This document shows positions 23,690 through 35,225 of a stretch of 64,000 nt of DNA, piece after piece. The notes under the pieces are model-generated. The model saw only the letters and a list, made by a program, of their open reading frames with translations. It was not told where the DNA came from and searched no databases. The stretch is from Vandiemenella viatica (lineage: Eukaryota; Arthropoda; Insecta; Orthoptera; Morabidae): assembly GCA_031002005.1 (NCBI GenBank), contig CM061921.1:129316036-129380035 (forward strand), read 5' to 3'. Every line of letters begins with the position of its first letter. Position 1 is the stretch's first letter. The position numbers were made by a program, and so were the translations under genes.

Positions 23690-23870
23690 TTTACTATTGC
23701 TATTATTATTACTCCGCGATTCACTAAGAGTGTGTGGCAGAGAGTGCGTTGCACCCATCCGAAAGGGATGTATGGGATATGGTAGAAGGACCCATGAGCA
23801 ATTGTGAGGAACCATCCCGGCATTCACCCGGAGTGATCTGGGAAAACCCAGATCAGGATGGCCAGAGCAG
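23690..23870 (-). mobile_element. Partial SINE related to family A
   Basis: The words GGAACCATCCCGGCATTCACCCGGAGTGATCTGGG and the following GGAAAACCCAGATCAGGATGGCC (read as separate blocks) align with the family A middle. The tRNA head beyond 23870 is missing. The left part (GTGTGTGGCAGAGAGTGC) is not shared with family A. Confidence 0.65.
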
Positions 23871-24268
23871 TTTATTAAGAACTACTCCTGTTGGATTTTA
23901 AGTTTACTCGCCCAGTAAACCCTTTCTATTCCATTCCCTAGTCGCTTGACAGTTGTACATACGACATCAACAGGTCATGAGAAGCTGTTAGCTCCTTGAC
24001 AATTGTAGGAGGATAGGAAGGGACAAAAAGTAAAATTTACAGTTTCTCAATTGAAAAAGTAACTGTGAAACCCAGATAAGAATAAACTTGAATTTATCTC
24101 TAGAACTGAGACCAAAGGGTTTATTAAACAAAATTGTTTAGCCAGTTATTTCATGTTGCACAGCTGGAAGCAGAGAGCAATATTTTAAAACATATTTTCA
24201 TTTGGCTTATTGTAATCTTCAGGAAACTAGCAACTTAATCTAAAAGCAAGGAAACCTGTAGTACATAC

Positions 24269-24448
24269 CTGTATTAAAGTTAGATTTCCAACAATCATGC
24301 TCCACTGTTGTCTTGATGTGTCCATGTGTCCTAGATTAGCTTGTGTTGACAAGCGGGATGCCAATGTCATTTCGAGATTTCCTTTCAGACCCAAAAGTGC
24401 AGGAACTAGAATAACTATCTCTGTCACTTCTTCAAATACTTTCCAATG
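24269..24448 (-). CDS. SLC41: SLC41-type magnesium transporter, internal exon (second visible)
   Basis: This exon of exactly 60 codons (phase 0 at both ends) lies between the acceptor TTTCTGTCCAG and the donor GTATGT. It encodes [20 protein letters not shown], a membrane helix, followed by [20 protein letters not shown] and [20 protein letters not shown]. The [20 protein letters not shown] block is the strongest signature of the SLC41 family (P and GN positions line the Mg2+ pathway in MgtE relatives). The exon is preceded by LDAVQ in 49337-49631 and continues as CQANVV in 21402-21546, so the three form one continuous protein. This is the basis for naming the gene. I cannot tell whether it is the insect equivalent of A1, A2 or A3. 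Confidence 0.96.
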
Positions 24449-24748
24449 CTGGACAGAAAAACAACAAATACATTTTTAAACAATAAAAGAGCTAACTGCA
24501 AAGAACTTTTTAAAAAAATCTTCTACACATGGTCTATATAATATGCACACAAAAACTGATATTGACTATAGGCCTACTGGAAAAAAAATAGTTTACAAGT
24601 TAATTTAGAAAAACCATTACACAAAAATTTAAGTTGTCTTAAAAATCCCTCGATTTTGACAAAAACGTACTCCAAATTGCCATCAGCTGGTTCAACAGTT
24701 ATGATATCTTTGACCACAATGAAAATACCTCCACCACGCTTATAAGGG

Positions 24749-25111
24749 AGCGTGCATAAACCACGTAGCTCCATTTTGACCTCCTGTGAACTCCCCCCCC
24801 CCCCGTGGCTTTTGTCTCTAAACCCCCCCCCCCCCCACATAGCTTTCTTCCCTTTTGATTCCAGAAGACATTTTGTACTGTTTTCTCTTGTCAGACTATT
24901 GTAAATTACATACGGAGATAACTAACTGAGGGAAATAAATATTCACATGCTGTTGTGAGTTCTGTTCCCCATTTTAACTGTGAAAAATGTTATGGAAGAA
25001 AAGCTAGGTGGTCTGGCTGGGAACCCCCCCCCCCCCCCCACGTAGCCCAGATAGCCTTCCAGCCAACCCCCCCCCCCCCAGACCGAGCCACGTAGTTTGT
25101 GCACGGTCCCT
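24749..25111. mobile_element. Small DNA transposon (MITE) with five G/C-run modules
   Basis: The ends AGGGAGCGTGCATAAACCACG and (complement of the right end) AGGGACCGTGCACAAACTACG form a terminal inverted repeat of about 25 bp with few mismatches. Between them the word CACGTAGC (or CATAGC/CGTGGC) recurs five times, each next to a run of 9-15 C residues at about 24787, 24823, 25025 and 25067. No coding sequence is present. The superfamily is unresolved and I found no certain target duplication. Confidence 0.7.
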
Positions 25112-26260
25112 AATTGCTAGTGCGTGCATCTCTATCCTTCCTAATAAACTACAGTTGTTGCCAACAATTTAACCATTCAGTATTGATGAGTGGAGCCATG
25201 ATTACTTAATACACAACAAACACATCACAGTGACAGCATGCAGATAAAACTAGAAAGTCTTTTAGCTTAGTTCTAAACCCCCAGTGTTCTGATAATACAC
25301 TAGGATATCCCATTTGAAAACTGCGATCCTCTTCGGGGAGACAAAACGCAGATGCTTTAACTATCATAGGAAATCCATTGACATACTTAATAGTTTTGTT
25401 AGTATCACCATTCTTAAATTAAGTTGCTTTTCAATGGTTTTTATACAGCCTCTCAGGCTTCTCAAACAATAACAGAGAGAGTGCACTGAGGTATTTGGGT
25501 GCTGGACTGCAGACTGGTGTAGCTTTCACATGTTGCTAGATCTCAGAGAAGCAACACGAGCTCATCGAGTTTTTAAAATGAGAGTTCTGTTTATAAATTA
25601 AACCAGATACACTTGAAAATAGAAATTTAAACATATGTTCTTAAATAATGTTTACAATGTACTCGTATTGAAACTCTTTCAATAAATTTTGACAAATTCC
25701 TTTCATATCATGACTTGCAGATGTAAAAATGTTTGGGTTATGGCCTAACCTAAACATGTTTCCACATTTCCACAAAAAATATACTTACTTGTTGTGACGT
25801 CTGCATTTAGAGAAGCTGCACGAGTATACAAGTTTACCTCATTTATTTGAGAGAATTACGATGCTAAATTTTATGTAGTTTAATAGGTCAGGTAAAAATA
25901 TCATAAAATCTCATATTAAATCTTTTAAAAACTAAATATGATTTAAAAAATCTTTTATAATGTAATGCTGGCCCTACTCTGGCAACAGGTGAAACTTATC
26001 TTTCACTCCTACAACAAAAGAATCAGAAGACCTCCTCAGTTGCCAATTGCAAACTATCTCCGTTTCCTCCCATCTGCAGCCAATCCTTTTCCTTCCTAGT
26101 ACCTTACTTCCCTCGTACATCCCCCCAGCAAGTGCAGAATTTTGAAACCTTTCTCCTACCACCTGTCCAATGTGTCCTGCCAGCTTGTTATCAAATGTAA
26201 TGCCATTATATTTACATTTCAAGTCTTCAGCAAGCAATTCTTTCCCCACCTTATATTCAT
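25112..26260. other. No gene seen
   Basis: Intronic A+T-rich sequence. The 91-codon minus frame at 25974-26249 has no recognised domain and could be the 3' end of a retroelement. Confidence 0.5.
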
Positions 26261-26261
26261 A

Positions 26262-26980
26262 ATTAACCTTTTGTAAGAACGGAGACTTTCCCGGTGTATG
26301 ACTGCAATGTAGTCTTCATGGGTGTACCGCCGGATTTTATTGTGGAAACACGATATTTCGATGGCTAGCTCCACCGTCTTCTTCAAGTGTGGAGACATCT
26401 CCACTGGTCGGCTGAAACACAGATACCAAGATGATTCGGGTGCCGCTCTTCCTTATATACATGTCCGTGTCCCCGAGGTGTTTCTGGCAAAAGGCGGTGG
26501 CCTTGGGCGTTTCTTCCTGTTGGACTGGAATTTTACCCGGCTTACGTTCAATTGCCTTTTCTATCTGCCTCTCGGAGTAACCGTTCCGCATGAAGACAGT
26601 TCTCAGGTGTTCCAGTTCTTGTGGCAGGCTGTCTTTGTCAGCAATCGCTCTAGCCCTATGCACAAGAGTATTTAAAACAGTGTTGCACTGTACAGGATGG
26701 TGGAAACTCATGGCGCCCAGATACTAGTCTGTGTTGGTCAATTTTCTGTATACACTATGCCCTCGCATTCCGTCTGTCTTTCTTTCAATTAAGATGTCGA
26801 GGAAGGGTAGGCGACCGTCCTTTTCCATTTCCATAGTGAACTTTATGCTAGGATGAATTCTGTTAAGATATTCTAGAAACTCTTGTAAAGTCTTGTTTCC
26901 ATTGAGAATTGTTTCGGAAGATTTCATTGCATGTGAACATGTTACTGGACTGTATTTAACTGCAAACACCAAGGCAGAAA
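26262..26980 (-). pseudogene. Penelope-like element, RT C-terminus and linker
   Basis: The minus frame 26724-26972 reads LQEFLEYLNRIHPSIKFTME, then GRLPFLDILIERKTDGMRG and SVYRKLTNTD, the end of a PLE reverse transcriptase. The frame 26337-26711 continues with LVHRARAIADKDSLPQELEH and FMRNGYSERQIEKAI, the same linker as in the copy at 9.6-9.9 kb. The GIY-YIG part is deleted: the sequence jumps from the linker to the 3' hairpin at 26350-26386. This is a later, better preserved lineage than the other PLEs here. Confidence 0.88.
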
Positions 26981-26984
26981 CCTT

Positions 26985-28365
26985 ATTTTATCTGGTCATT
27001 AAGAAGTTGGTGCTCTCAAAATTCAAAGAGGCCAATGCTACAATGGGGCTTCTGATGTTCTGGAAAAATAACAGGATTTCGGTCATGAATACGCAAAGAG
27101 CCTTGAGCTTTTATTTGTGCATTGTAGTGCTCATAATCTCAATCTTGTAGTACGAGATGGAATTGAGAGAGTTGTACCAGCAAAAAAATTAATTGGCACT
27201 GTTAAATATTTGATAAACTTTGTGTGCGACTCACTGAAACGACTTGGACAGTTTAAGAAACGGTAAATCGGAATAGGAAAAAAAAATGATGATTTGCCAT
27301 CATTAGCAGCCTATTGTCCGAAAAGGTATTTATAAAGTTCAATCCATTTTTTTTTAAATTATGGTTTTGAATTTTTAAACATTTTTTTTTTTAATTTTTA
27401 CAGGTGGTTAGGAAAAATCAAATCTCTTAAAAGAATAAGAGAAAATTATAAGCAGCTAATGCAATTTTTTTACAATCATTCTTTAGCCATAGAAGTAGAT
27501 AGTGCTGTCACAAGTAAAGGTTCTTTATTTTACTCCTATATGGAATCGTTTGGGTATATTTTCTATTTAACAATGACGATAGAAATTTTTGATTGCTTCG
27601 AAATTTTGAATGCAGATGTACAGAAATCGAATCCACGAGTTGATTGAATCATTTAAGGAGATAGAAGCAATCACCGACGATTTGTACTGAGCTCGAAATT
27701 CAAAATATGAAGAAATTTGACGGAAAAATGTGCAGTCAGGTACTAACTTTGAAATTAACGAACCACAAACCATACATCAACATAAAATTCACATTACCTT
27801 GACCAAGGTAGAAGTAAAATGCTCCTATTTCAAACACCTCAAGATTTTTTCCGTAAATCTTATACTGAAGTTTATGATCAAGTACAAATATCATTAAAGA
27901 ATCAATTCTACAATGGTTCCATCCCATTCATCAAATCGTTAGAACGATTTGCTTTGGACAGCCCAAAAATTTTGAAAGAATTATAAGTTTTAATAACCAT
28001 GATTTTGACCAAGAAAGATTTCTGAGTGAGAAGGGTATATTTTTGCAACTTTTGAGAAGGCATGATGAAAAAAAATTTGAGGGGGGTTGTAGATTTTTTA
28101 CAAAAATAAAAATGGACTAGAGGACTCATATGAGAGTTTGTGCGCTTTGTTCGACTACTCGTCATGATTGCTGAATCGTCCTGTTCGAATGAACGAAGTT
28201 TTTAAGTCTTACACCTACTCGAGACCTACCCAAGAAAGACAATGTTTCAAGATAGACTCAATAAATCTCTCACTGATGAACTAGATTTGGAGAAATTGTT
28301 GAATCGGTTCATTTCAAATCAAGCAAAGTGCAGTGCAGTTTTTGAATTTCACAATTAATACTGAA
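26985..28365 (+). pseudogene. hAT-family transposase relic (DUF4371-type)
   Basis: On the plus strand, broken frames give QRGQCYNGASDVLEK with a stop, then LLFVHCSAHNLNLVVRDGIE, a core hAT block in which an Asp and the HCxAHxLNL motif surround the active site. The frame 27459-27647 covers the helical insertion region. At 28130-28340 the C-terminal dimerisation region appears as MIAESSCSNERSF, then SLTDELDLEKLLNRFI and a stop. No terminal inverted repeats were found, so it is only the gene's remnant. It differs from the hAT at 15.8-18.65 kb, which belongs to another subgroup. Confidence 0.75.
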
Positions 28366-28504
28366 TATTAAATTTTAAAAAAATAATTTTTTGTGTAAAA
28401 ATAAAATATATTGAATAAATTATAAGACAAATACTTTAAATTCATTTTGTAGTTTATATCCCTATGAATTTCTCTTATGAACATGTTTGTATGATTATTA
28501 CTAG

Positions 28505-30230
28505 CCTCAAAGCCCGTCAAAAATGACGGGTTTAATGGGGTTTTATGGTGATTTATTTCTCTGCAGTTGCTTAACTAAATAAAATTGTTTTAAAATATAG
28601 CTCATAGTACTTTCTTGTCCCTTGTGCTGTTGCAAAAAGCTTCTATTGTCAACTTGGTACAGGTTGCATTTCAGCCTAATCTCCGCTAACATGGCGACTA
28701 GAAAAGCAAAGCTTCAATCACGCGTGAATTAATACATTCCATGTATCGAGATATAAACTTGATCCAAAATCTTCACAGGTTTTTACACCTTTCTTTCTTA
28801 TTACCTGTGTTGAAGATTAATGTTTTAACGGCCGACACAGCTTAAGTGCGACTGAAATAATGACCCCAGTGAAAATGAAGAATGCAACAAATAAATCCTA
28901 AAAACTTACGTTATGGTACGTACTATAAGTTTCAATTGTGGTTTAAGCAGCAAAGATCACGATCAATTTGGAACTTCTTTCATTCAAATCAAGTAATGAT
29001 TTCAGTGAAGAAAGCAACTGATAAATAATCTGTCAATTTAAATGAAATATATACTTTTCTTTCAATATTCTGGCAATTCATTTCTTAGCAATTGTTTTAG
29101 TTAAACAGAATTGTTAAAAAATAAAAGTTAATGTAATTCCTCGTGCCTTGCGCTGTAGCAAAAGGTTTCCGTTTCCATCCTGGTCCAGGTTGTATTTCAA
29201 CCTAACCATAAACTAAGCTAAACTTGCCGTCAGAAAAACAATACTTCAATTTCATGCATATTAATACATGTGTTGTAATGCATTTTAGTGGCAATAACGC
29301 TTCACAATATCAATTTGTTCAAAAATCTATATGGGTTCTTACATTTTCATTTTGATATCTGTAATTTGGATCGATATTACAACATTTGAATGGGTGATAC
29401 AGTTACAAGTTGCTTAAAGAATAGCCTCAATAATATTGCCCAGTGAAAGCAAAGAAACTTGCATTATGCCAAGTAATATTTGTTTTAATTGTAGTCTAGG
29501 GTGCACAGATCACAATCAGTGTGCAACTATTTCCATTCAAACGAAATAATTTCAATAATAGGACACTGTTCAAATCATTTTTTAAAAAAATCTAAATCAT
29601 CCATGCTCTCTGTTGTAACTTCAAATGCCAGTTGTAATTCTGACCTATGCTAAATAACAATCTAATCAAAACTTACGCTAACATTGAAGCTTGAAAATTA
29701 AAGCTTTTATCTTACATATCTATGGACAATATATGGATAATGGAAAAAAATAAACTGCCATTGGGCATTAAGAATGAGATAGGATAGGGAAAAAATACCC
29801 GTCACTTACCACAGGCAGGAGGGCAAGAAGGACATGTAATAATCACAAAAACAAACAAATTGCACAATATTTTAGCATGAGCCTTAATCATGTGAGGTGC
29901 AAGACATATTCATGTGGTGGGTCAGGATGTGACCAAATCTTTCCCCCTGCCATATGTCTTGCCTGTCACATGATTAAGACTCATGCCGAAATATTGTGCA
30001 ATTTGTTTGTTTTTGTGTTTTTTACGTGTTCTTCTCGCCCTCCTGCCTTCATCTGTGGTAAGTGACAGGTATTTTTTCCCATCCTATCTTATATCTATGG
30101 ACAAAGAATTTAAGGAATACTTCTGTATATCAAACGAATATTACGTAAATATAAGCGTCTAATGATTGATATATCAATTTAAATGCAATACATACATTTC
30201 TTTCAGTGTTCTGACAGTTAATTTATTCAC
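28505..30230. repeat. Diverged direct repeats of roughly 525 bp
   Basis: Two units (about 28540-29050 and 29060-29580) align over their length. Shared words include AAAATTGTT, CTTGTGC/CTTGCGCTGTAGCAAAA, GGTACAGGTTGCATTTC / GGTCCAGGTTGTATTTC, and ACAATACTTCAATTTCATG. A third start occurs at about 30185 (CATTTCTTTCAGTGTTCTG versus CTTTTCTTTCAATATTCTG at 29053). A perfect 7-bp hairpin CCCGTCA-AAAA-TGACGGG lies just before the first unit (28515-28532). No protein is encoded. Confidence 0.6.
29732..30090. mobile_element. Fold-back insertion with long inverted arms and target duplication
   Basis: Arms of about 130 bp (29776-29915 and 29950-30092) are near-perfect reverse complements. For example, CACTTACCACAGGCAGGAGGG on the left pairs with its complement at 30025-30065. 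A loop of about 40 bp separates them. The direct repeat ATATCTATGGACAA flanks the insertion (29718-29731 and 30091-30104). The arm sequence matches the PLE terminal module (CCGAAATATTGTG, GTGTT...TCTGTGGTAAGTG), so the insertion consists of two PLE ends joined in opposite orientation. Confidence 0.85.
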
Positions 30231-30319
30231 GGATGCTTAGAAGTGTTATTATTTATTAAATATTTTGCATTATCTAGAACAACATCTCTGGTTATAAGAA
30301 CGGCTAGGAAGGCAATAAG

Positions 30320-30366
30320 CGTGATGTCATAGCACGACGTCATAGTGTGACGTCATGGCGTGACAG
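30320..30366. promoter_or_regulatory. Tandem CRE-like (TGACGTCA) motif cluster
   Basis: Four copies of a roughly 13-bp unit stand in a row: GTGATGTCATAG, CACGACGTCATAG, TGTGACGTCATGG, CGTGACAG. The third contains a perfect palindromic TGACGTCA, the CREB/ATF site, and the others differ by one or two bases. No promoter or exon is visible next to it. It could be an intronic enhancer or a mobile-element promoter. Confidence 0.45.
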
Positions 30367-30379
30367 ATGAACAAAACTT

Positions 30380-31330
30380 GCGTTTTATAACCATAGATTA
30401 ATTTAGGGGAGATAACCAAATATCTCCTCTCCCCCTATTGCCTGACTACCCACGCGGGGTTAACATGAAACGCTGGCCCTGCTCATGATAACAATCAATT
30501 AGCAACAGTAATTAACAAAAAGTACAGAATGTGAGAAAAACATCTTTTCAATCTAACCTTCGAAAAACTTGCTATATTAACTTGTACCAATAGCAGACTT
30601 AGGATAAAGACATTACGAAGTAGCATTAATAAGATGAGTACAAAGAACAAGATAAAATTTATATAATACTTACAATAGATATTAAAAAAATTGAGTCTAA
30701 AAGTACTTGAAAAGTACCATTTCAATTAAAAGGTTTTCGCGTGAATTGAAACCTTCACTAACACTCACGGTATTAAAATGAATTATAAATGACTGTTCTG
30801 AATGAATTTTACAAAGAAAATTAGCTTTAAACTAAAATAATATAAAATTTACTACTTCAAAACAGAGCTGATTACGCACACTTATCTGAATTCCAGAGAT
30901 ATTAATTGGCAAGCATAACTATTGCCGTTGGGTCACCTCTAATCTTGGAACTTTCTGGAATTATTAACAATTACATACCTTGCACCATACAGGTACACAC
31001 TTTATAATTATTCTTGGCCACCGCTGAAAAATTCTACCACTTTTATCTTGCACAATCCTACATCAGTGTCATCCCAGGAAACAGTAACGCAATACTGGCA
31101 AGACGGTATTGAATTACTGTTTCCTATTAACAGGTTCCGGCATAGTCAGGTTTTATACGAGTTGTCATATTGTTTGTGAGTAATTAGCAAACTTTGTGTT
31201 GGCTGCTTGAGGTTAGTGCACAAGAAAAGGTTGCTATTTTAGAACACTTGGCGAGTTCATTTTTTCGTCTACTCCTCAGTTTTTCTTCATGTTTCAAAAG
31301 GTAGTATGAGTAGGGACTGTGGTTCTGTAT
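30380..31330. other. No gene seen
   Basis: A+T-rich sequence. The last 100 bp may be the 5' untranslated part of the LINE that follows. Confidence 0.5.
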
Positions 31331-31332
31331 GC

Positions 31333-32296
31333 AGATGCAGGCTGAGGTTGCTGATCTTAGCACCCAGCTTGCAACTTTTTTAACAAAGTTACACCACTGG
31401 AAGATGCCTTAAGTGACTGCAGCAGATGTGGTATGAGTGACCTTGTTGAAGCTAGGCTTCTCACAGGTTCTCCTCTACCAGTGATCGTACCGGCAGTCCA
31501 GGCAGAGATGTTGGAATCTGTGCGGCAATCGCCTGACGGTGACTGCTGTGTGGTTTCTAGACGTCGACGCCACAGGCAGAAGCAGTCGTACAAGTCTGAA
31601 TCCCAGGAGGGCAAGCTTGTACCACTGTCCAATCGGTTTGATGTATTGTCCGGGACTGATTCAGTTTCGCAATCATCATCCTGTGGGTTGCCAGTCCCCC
31701 TAACCAGCTACGTCTAAGCAACCACATAAAGGGATTCTAGTGGTCGGAAGCTCCAATGTTAGGCAGTTTATTGAGCCCCTTTGGGAAACATTGAATAAGT
31801 TACGTTGAAATACAGTATCCATTCATTGTGTATTCCAGGAGGTCTGATCGTAGATATGGAACAGGCCATCTCGGATGTGGCTTATGTTGGTACCAATGAT
31901 GCTTGGCGCCTTGGGTCAGAGGTTATCCTCTCTTACTTCCGACGGCTTGCTGAGAGGGTGAATTCTGTGGCCACTGGCTGCAAGATTTCGGCTGAGTTAA
32001 CTGTCTGCAGCATCGTCGATAGAACTAACTGTGGAACTCTGGTTGAGAGCCATGTTGAGTGGCTGAACCAGAGACTATGGCATTTCTGTGATAGTCGTGG
32101 CTATGGATTCCTAGATATTCACGCTGGGATTGGGTCATGTAGGGATCAGGTGTGCACTACCCACGGGAATCGGCTACATGGGTGGCAGGGGTTGTGTGGA
32201 GTGTATTGGGAGGTTTTTTTTAGGCTGAGAGAGGGTGACACGGAACCGGAAATACAGCTACGGGCAGCCCAGACAAATTCAAAACCGCATGTTTAG
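31333..32296 (+). pseudogene. LINE ORF1 with coiled coil and SGNH-esterase-like domain
   Basis: The start (MQAEVADLSTQLATFLTKLHH) is a short coiled coil. A CxxC (CSRCGMSDLVEARLL) and a basic stretch (SRRRRHRQKQSYKS) follow, which fit nucleic acid binding. The second half shows the SGNH-hydrolase blocks: ILVVGSSNVRQF at about 31735, VAYVGTNDAWRLGSEVILSY at about 31880, and FLDIHAGIG with the Asp-x-x-His pair at about 32110. CR1-group LINEs are known to carry such an esterase-like ORF1. A stop near 31715 and a frameshift near 31805 break the frame. Confidence 0.75.
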
Positions 32297-32339
32297 GAGT
32301 GGCAAAAAAGAATCTAGGCTGTGAAAAGTTCTCATAGTT

Positions 32340-34983
32340 ACCTGTAGAAGTGTTTATAACAAACTGCCTGAACTGAAAAATGTTATTTGTAGTTCAGAAG
32401 CGGATACTGTAATACGCACAGAAAGATGGTTACAACCGAATATAAGTTCCATGGAAATTCCGTAAGATTAGACTGGATTCCCATGCAGGTGGCATATTTA
32501 TAATTGTTTGTAATTACCTCCCATGTAACAAAACAGATGTTGATGCGGTCTTCAAAATCTTATGGATCAAGCTCAATGTAGCTAGGACAAAATTTGTAAT
32601 AGGCTCTTTTTACCATCCACCAGATGCAGACATAACTATTGCTGAGACCTTAAGGAATACAGTAAATAAAATAACTCTTCGATTTTTGGATCATACTACA
32701 ATAATAGGTGGTGACTACAACTTGCCGTATCTCAACTGGACAAATTATGTTCACACTACCGGTGGGAAGGATAAAACAGCTCGCAAAATCATTCTAGACC
32801 TATTCCAGAACATAATCTTGAGCAGCTCGTCACTGAATCAACGCAGTGCCAAAACGGTAATGAAAACATTTTCGATATTCTAGTTACAAATAGGCCTGAA
32901 TTAGTCATGGGCATTTCTAACACCATGGGATTAAGTGATCATAAAGCTGAAATTGTTACAATAAAATTAACAACCACACGCAAAAAGATAGGAACGTTTA
33001 CGGATTCAAAAAGTTCTCGAAGGAGTGACTTGAAACGTATTTGAAGGATAATTAGCTAACCTTCATAGAAGCAAGAGGCACTGTTAAAGAGATGTGGCTT
33101 TGATTCATACGTATTGTCGGGAAAGATATGGACTTAAATATACCGAAACAGACAATCGAGGAAGGGAATGATCTCCCGCGAAGTTAAAGGTTACTCAAAA
33201 AGCAAAGGAAGATACATGCATGCTCAAGAAGGATGACATATTGGATTGTTTAAGAAAAATTAGATGAGACATGTTAAGAGAGTAATGCACAAGGTCTTTA
33301 ATGACTTTCGTTGTAATTCACTTCCCAAGAGCCTCACCGAATACCTAAAGGAATTTTGGTCATATAAAAAAAAGTGAGTTGTAGTGACAACAATATGTCA
33401 GTTCTAATAGAAGACGGTTGAGAAGTTGACAACAGCTGTGACAAAGGCTACCGTATTTAACATCAAATTTAAAAATTCTTTCACTGACGAAAACATGGAA
33501 AACATTACCATTTTTGCACATCGTGTAGAATTAGAGATTGATCCAGTATAAATTGGTAGTGTAGGTATTATAAAGCAATTAAAGCTCCTGAAGTGGGAGA
33601 AAGCGCCGGGTCCCGATGGTATACCAGTAAGAGTATTTTCGGAATACGCGGAAGAAATACAATCATTTCTATCAGATATATTCTGTAAATCTTTAGAAGA
33701 GAGAAAAATACCTTCTGACTGGAAAATACTCCAGGTGATTCCTGTTTTCAAGAAAGGAGATTGGAATGATCCTAGGAATTATCGACTCATATCTCTAACA
33801 TCTGTTTGCAGTAGAATTCTGGAGCATGTCATATGCTCAAACATTATAAAGTTTCTAGATGAAAATTAGTTACTTTTACCCTACCAACATAGATTTCAGA
33901 GGAACAGATCATATGAAACCCAATTGGCCCTACTTTCACATGACAGAATGAAAGTTATTGATGGTGGTTCACAAGCTGATACAATTTTCTTGGATTTTCA
34001 GATAGCTTTTGACTCTATCACACAACCAACTTTTAGCGAAGATTTGCGCATGTGGTTAATCGGATCAGATTTGTGAATATTTAGGATTTGAAGTTTTTTA
34101 ACTGGTTCGTCACATTATGTCATCGTCGACGGGGAAGCCTCCTCTAATCTTGACGTTACTTCCGGCGTTCCTCAATGAATTGTAATAGAAACAATTCTTT
34201 TCCTAATTTTTATAAATGATGTCACACACAACATTAATAGCAGGTTGCGGTTGTTTGTTGATGATGCAGTTATCTATAGAGAAGTAAGGTGCTCTGATGA
34301 TTGCTTAGAAATTCAGCACATTCTGGATGTTATTTCGGAATGGTGTCATAGATAGAAACTGCAAAAAATGAAAGGCAGTGCAAAGAAGTAATAAAAAGAA
34401 TCCATCTGTTCACAAGTACAAAGTTAACAATTTAGTTGTTGACACGGTTGATTTCCTGAAGTATCTGGGAGTAATAGTACAAAGCAACATGAAATGGGAC
34501 TTGCACATAACTTCCATCGTAGACAAAGCTAATTCTAGATTACGATTCATAGGTCGTATTCTGAGGAATTGTAATGCTCATACAAATGAAATAGTGTATA
34601 AAACACTAGTGCCTCCACATTTGTATTACTGTTGTGGAGTTTGGGATCTGTATCGCAAGGGCTTGATTGACTAAGTGGAGAGGGTACAGTGGAGAGCCAC
34701 TCGATTCGTGACTGGTTGCTACAGCCCTTATGAAAGAGTCACAGAATTGATACATAGATGGGGCTGGGATCGTTAGGTAGACAGACGACAACATTTTTGT
34801 TTGAATTTATTGGCAAGTACGCGAAATTCTTCAATTTATGAGTGCAATGAAATACTTCTTCTGCCAACCTATTTAGGTTGCTATGACAGGAGGAATAAGA
34901 TTAGAGAAATTAGGTGCTGTACTGATGCTTTTATGTATTCTTTCTTTCCTCGTTCTAGTCATACTTGGAATGCACAGAATTAG
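32340..34983 (+). pseudogene. LINE ORF2: endonuclease and reverse transcriptase
   Basis: Endonuclease blocks: VIGSFYHPPDADIT (about 32595), GGDYNLPYLNW (32700) and GLSDHKAEIVTIKL (32930) contain the Asp/Asn and SDH active-site positions. Reverse transcriptase blocks: WEKAPGPDGIPVRVFSEYA (33590), VIPVFKKGDWNDPRNYRLIS (33735), a damaged palm, and FVDDAVIY at 34255-34280, the catalytic tetrad with Val for Ala. The C-terminal frame 34378-34674 (FLKYLGVIVQSNMKWDLHI, then KTLVPPHLYYC) and 34801-34983 follow. At least six stops or frameshifts are spread through it. Confidence 0.88.
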
Positions 34984-35225
34984 GATTGGTGCTCAGCATC
35001 CTCTACCACCCACAATATTTGTGAATTGCAGAGTATAGATGTAGCTGTACATAGTCCCTAATGGTCCTTCAAAGCATTTTTGCAAATTAGCACTAGAGAG
35101 TGCTAAAATTCAAAATTATCTGTGTTTCAGAGAATTTCACTTGCTTAAGCTGACCTGTTTCTAATTAATAATATCAATCTACCTGTCAGTTTGTCTGTGT
35201 GCATTAAAGCACCAATAAAATGAAT

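Larger units (their letters stand above)
21547..24268 (-). other. SLC41 intron (2.7 kb)
   Basis: The intron is bounded by GTATGT at 24268-24263 and an AG acceptor at 21548-21547. It contains a second SINE family (22260-22567), a partial SINE (23690-23870) and otherwise A+T-rich sequence with no other gene seen. Chance frames at 21975-22289 and 23298-23486 have no domain. Confidence 0.85.
31330..35050 (+). mobile_element. Near full-length CR1-like LINE
   Basis: This plus-strand element holds, in order, ORF1 (31333-32296), an APE-type endonuclease (about 32340-32990), a reverse transcriptase (33550-34370) and a C-terminal domain (34378-34983). It ends in GAGTATAGATGTAGCTG, the same tail as the minus copy at 46.28 kb (TATTGATGTAGATGTAG in sense). 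All frames are interrupted, so it cannot move by itself. No obvious target duplication was found. It lies inside the 25-kb SLC41 intron in antisense orientation. Confidence 0.88.

Noticed and set aside
28505..28540. Hairpin CCCGTCA-AAAA-TGACGGG as a Helitron end or terminator
   Set aside because: A Helitron end needs CTRR beside the hairpin and a TC start at the other end. Neither was seen.
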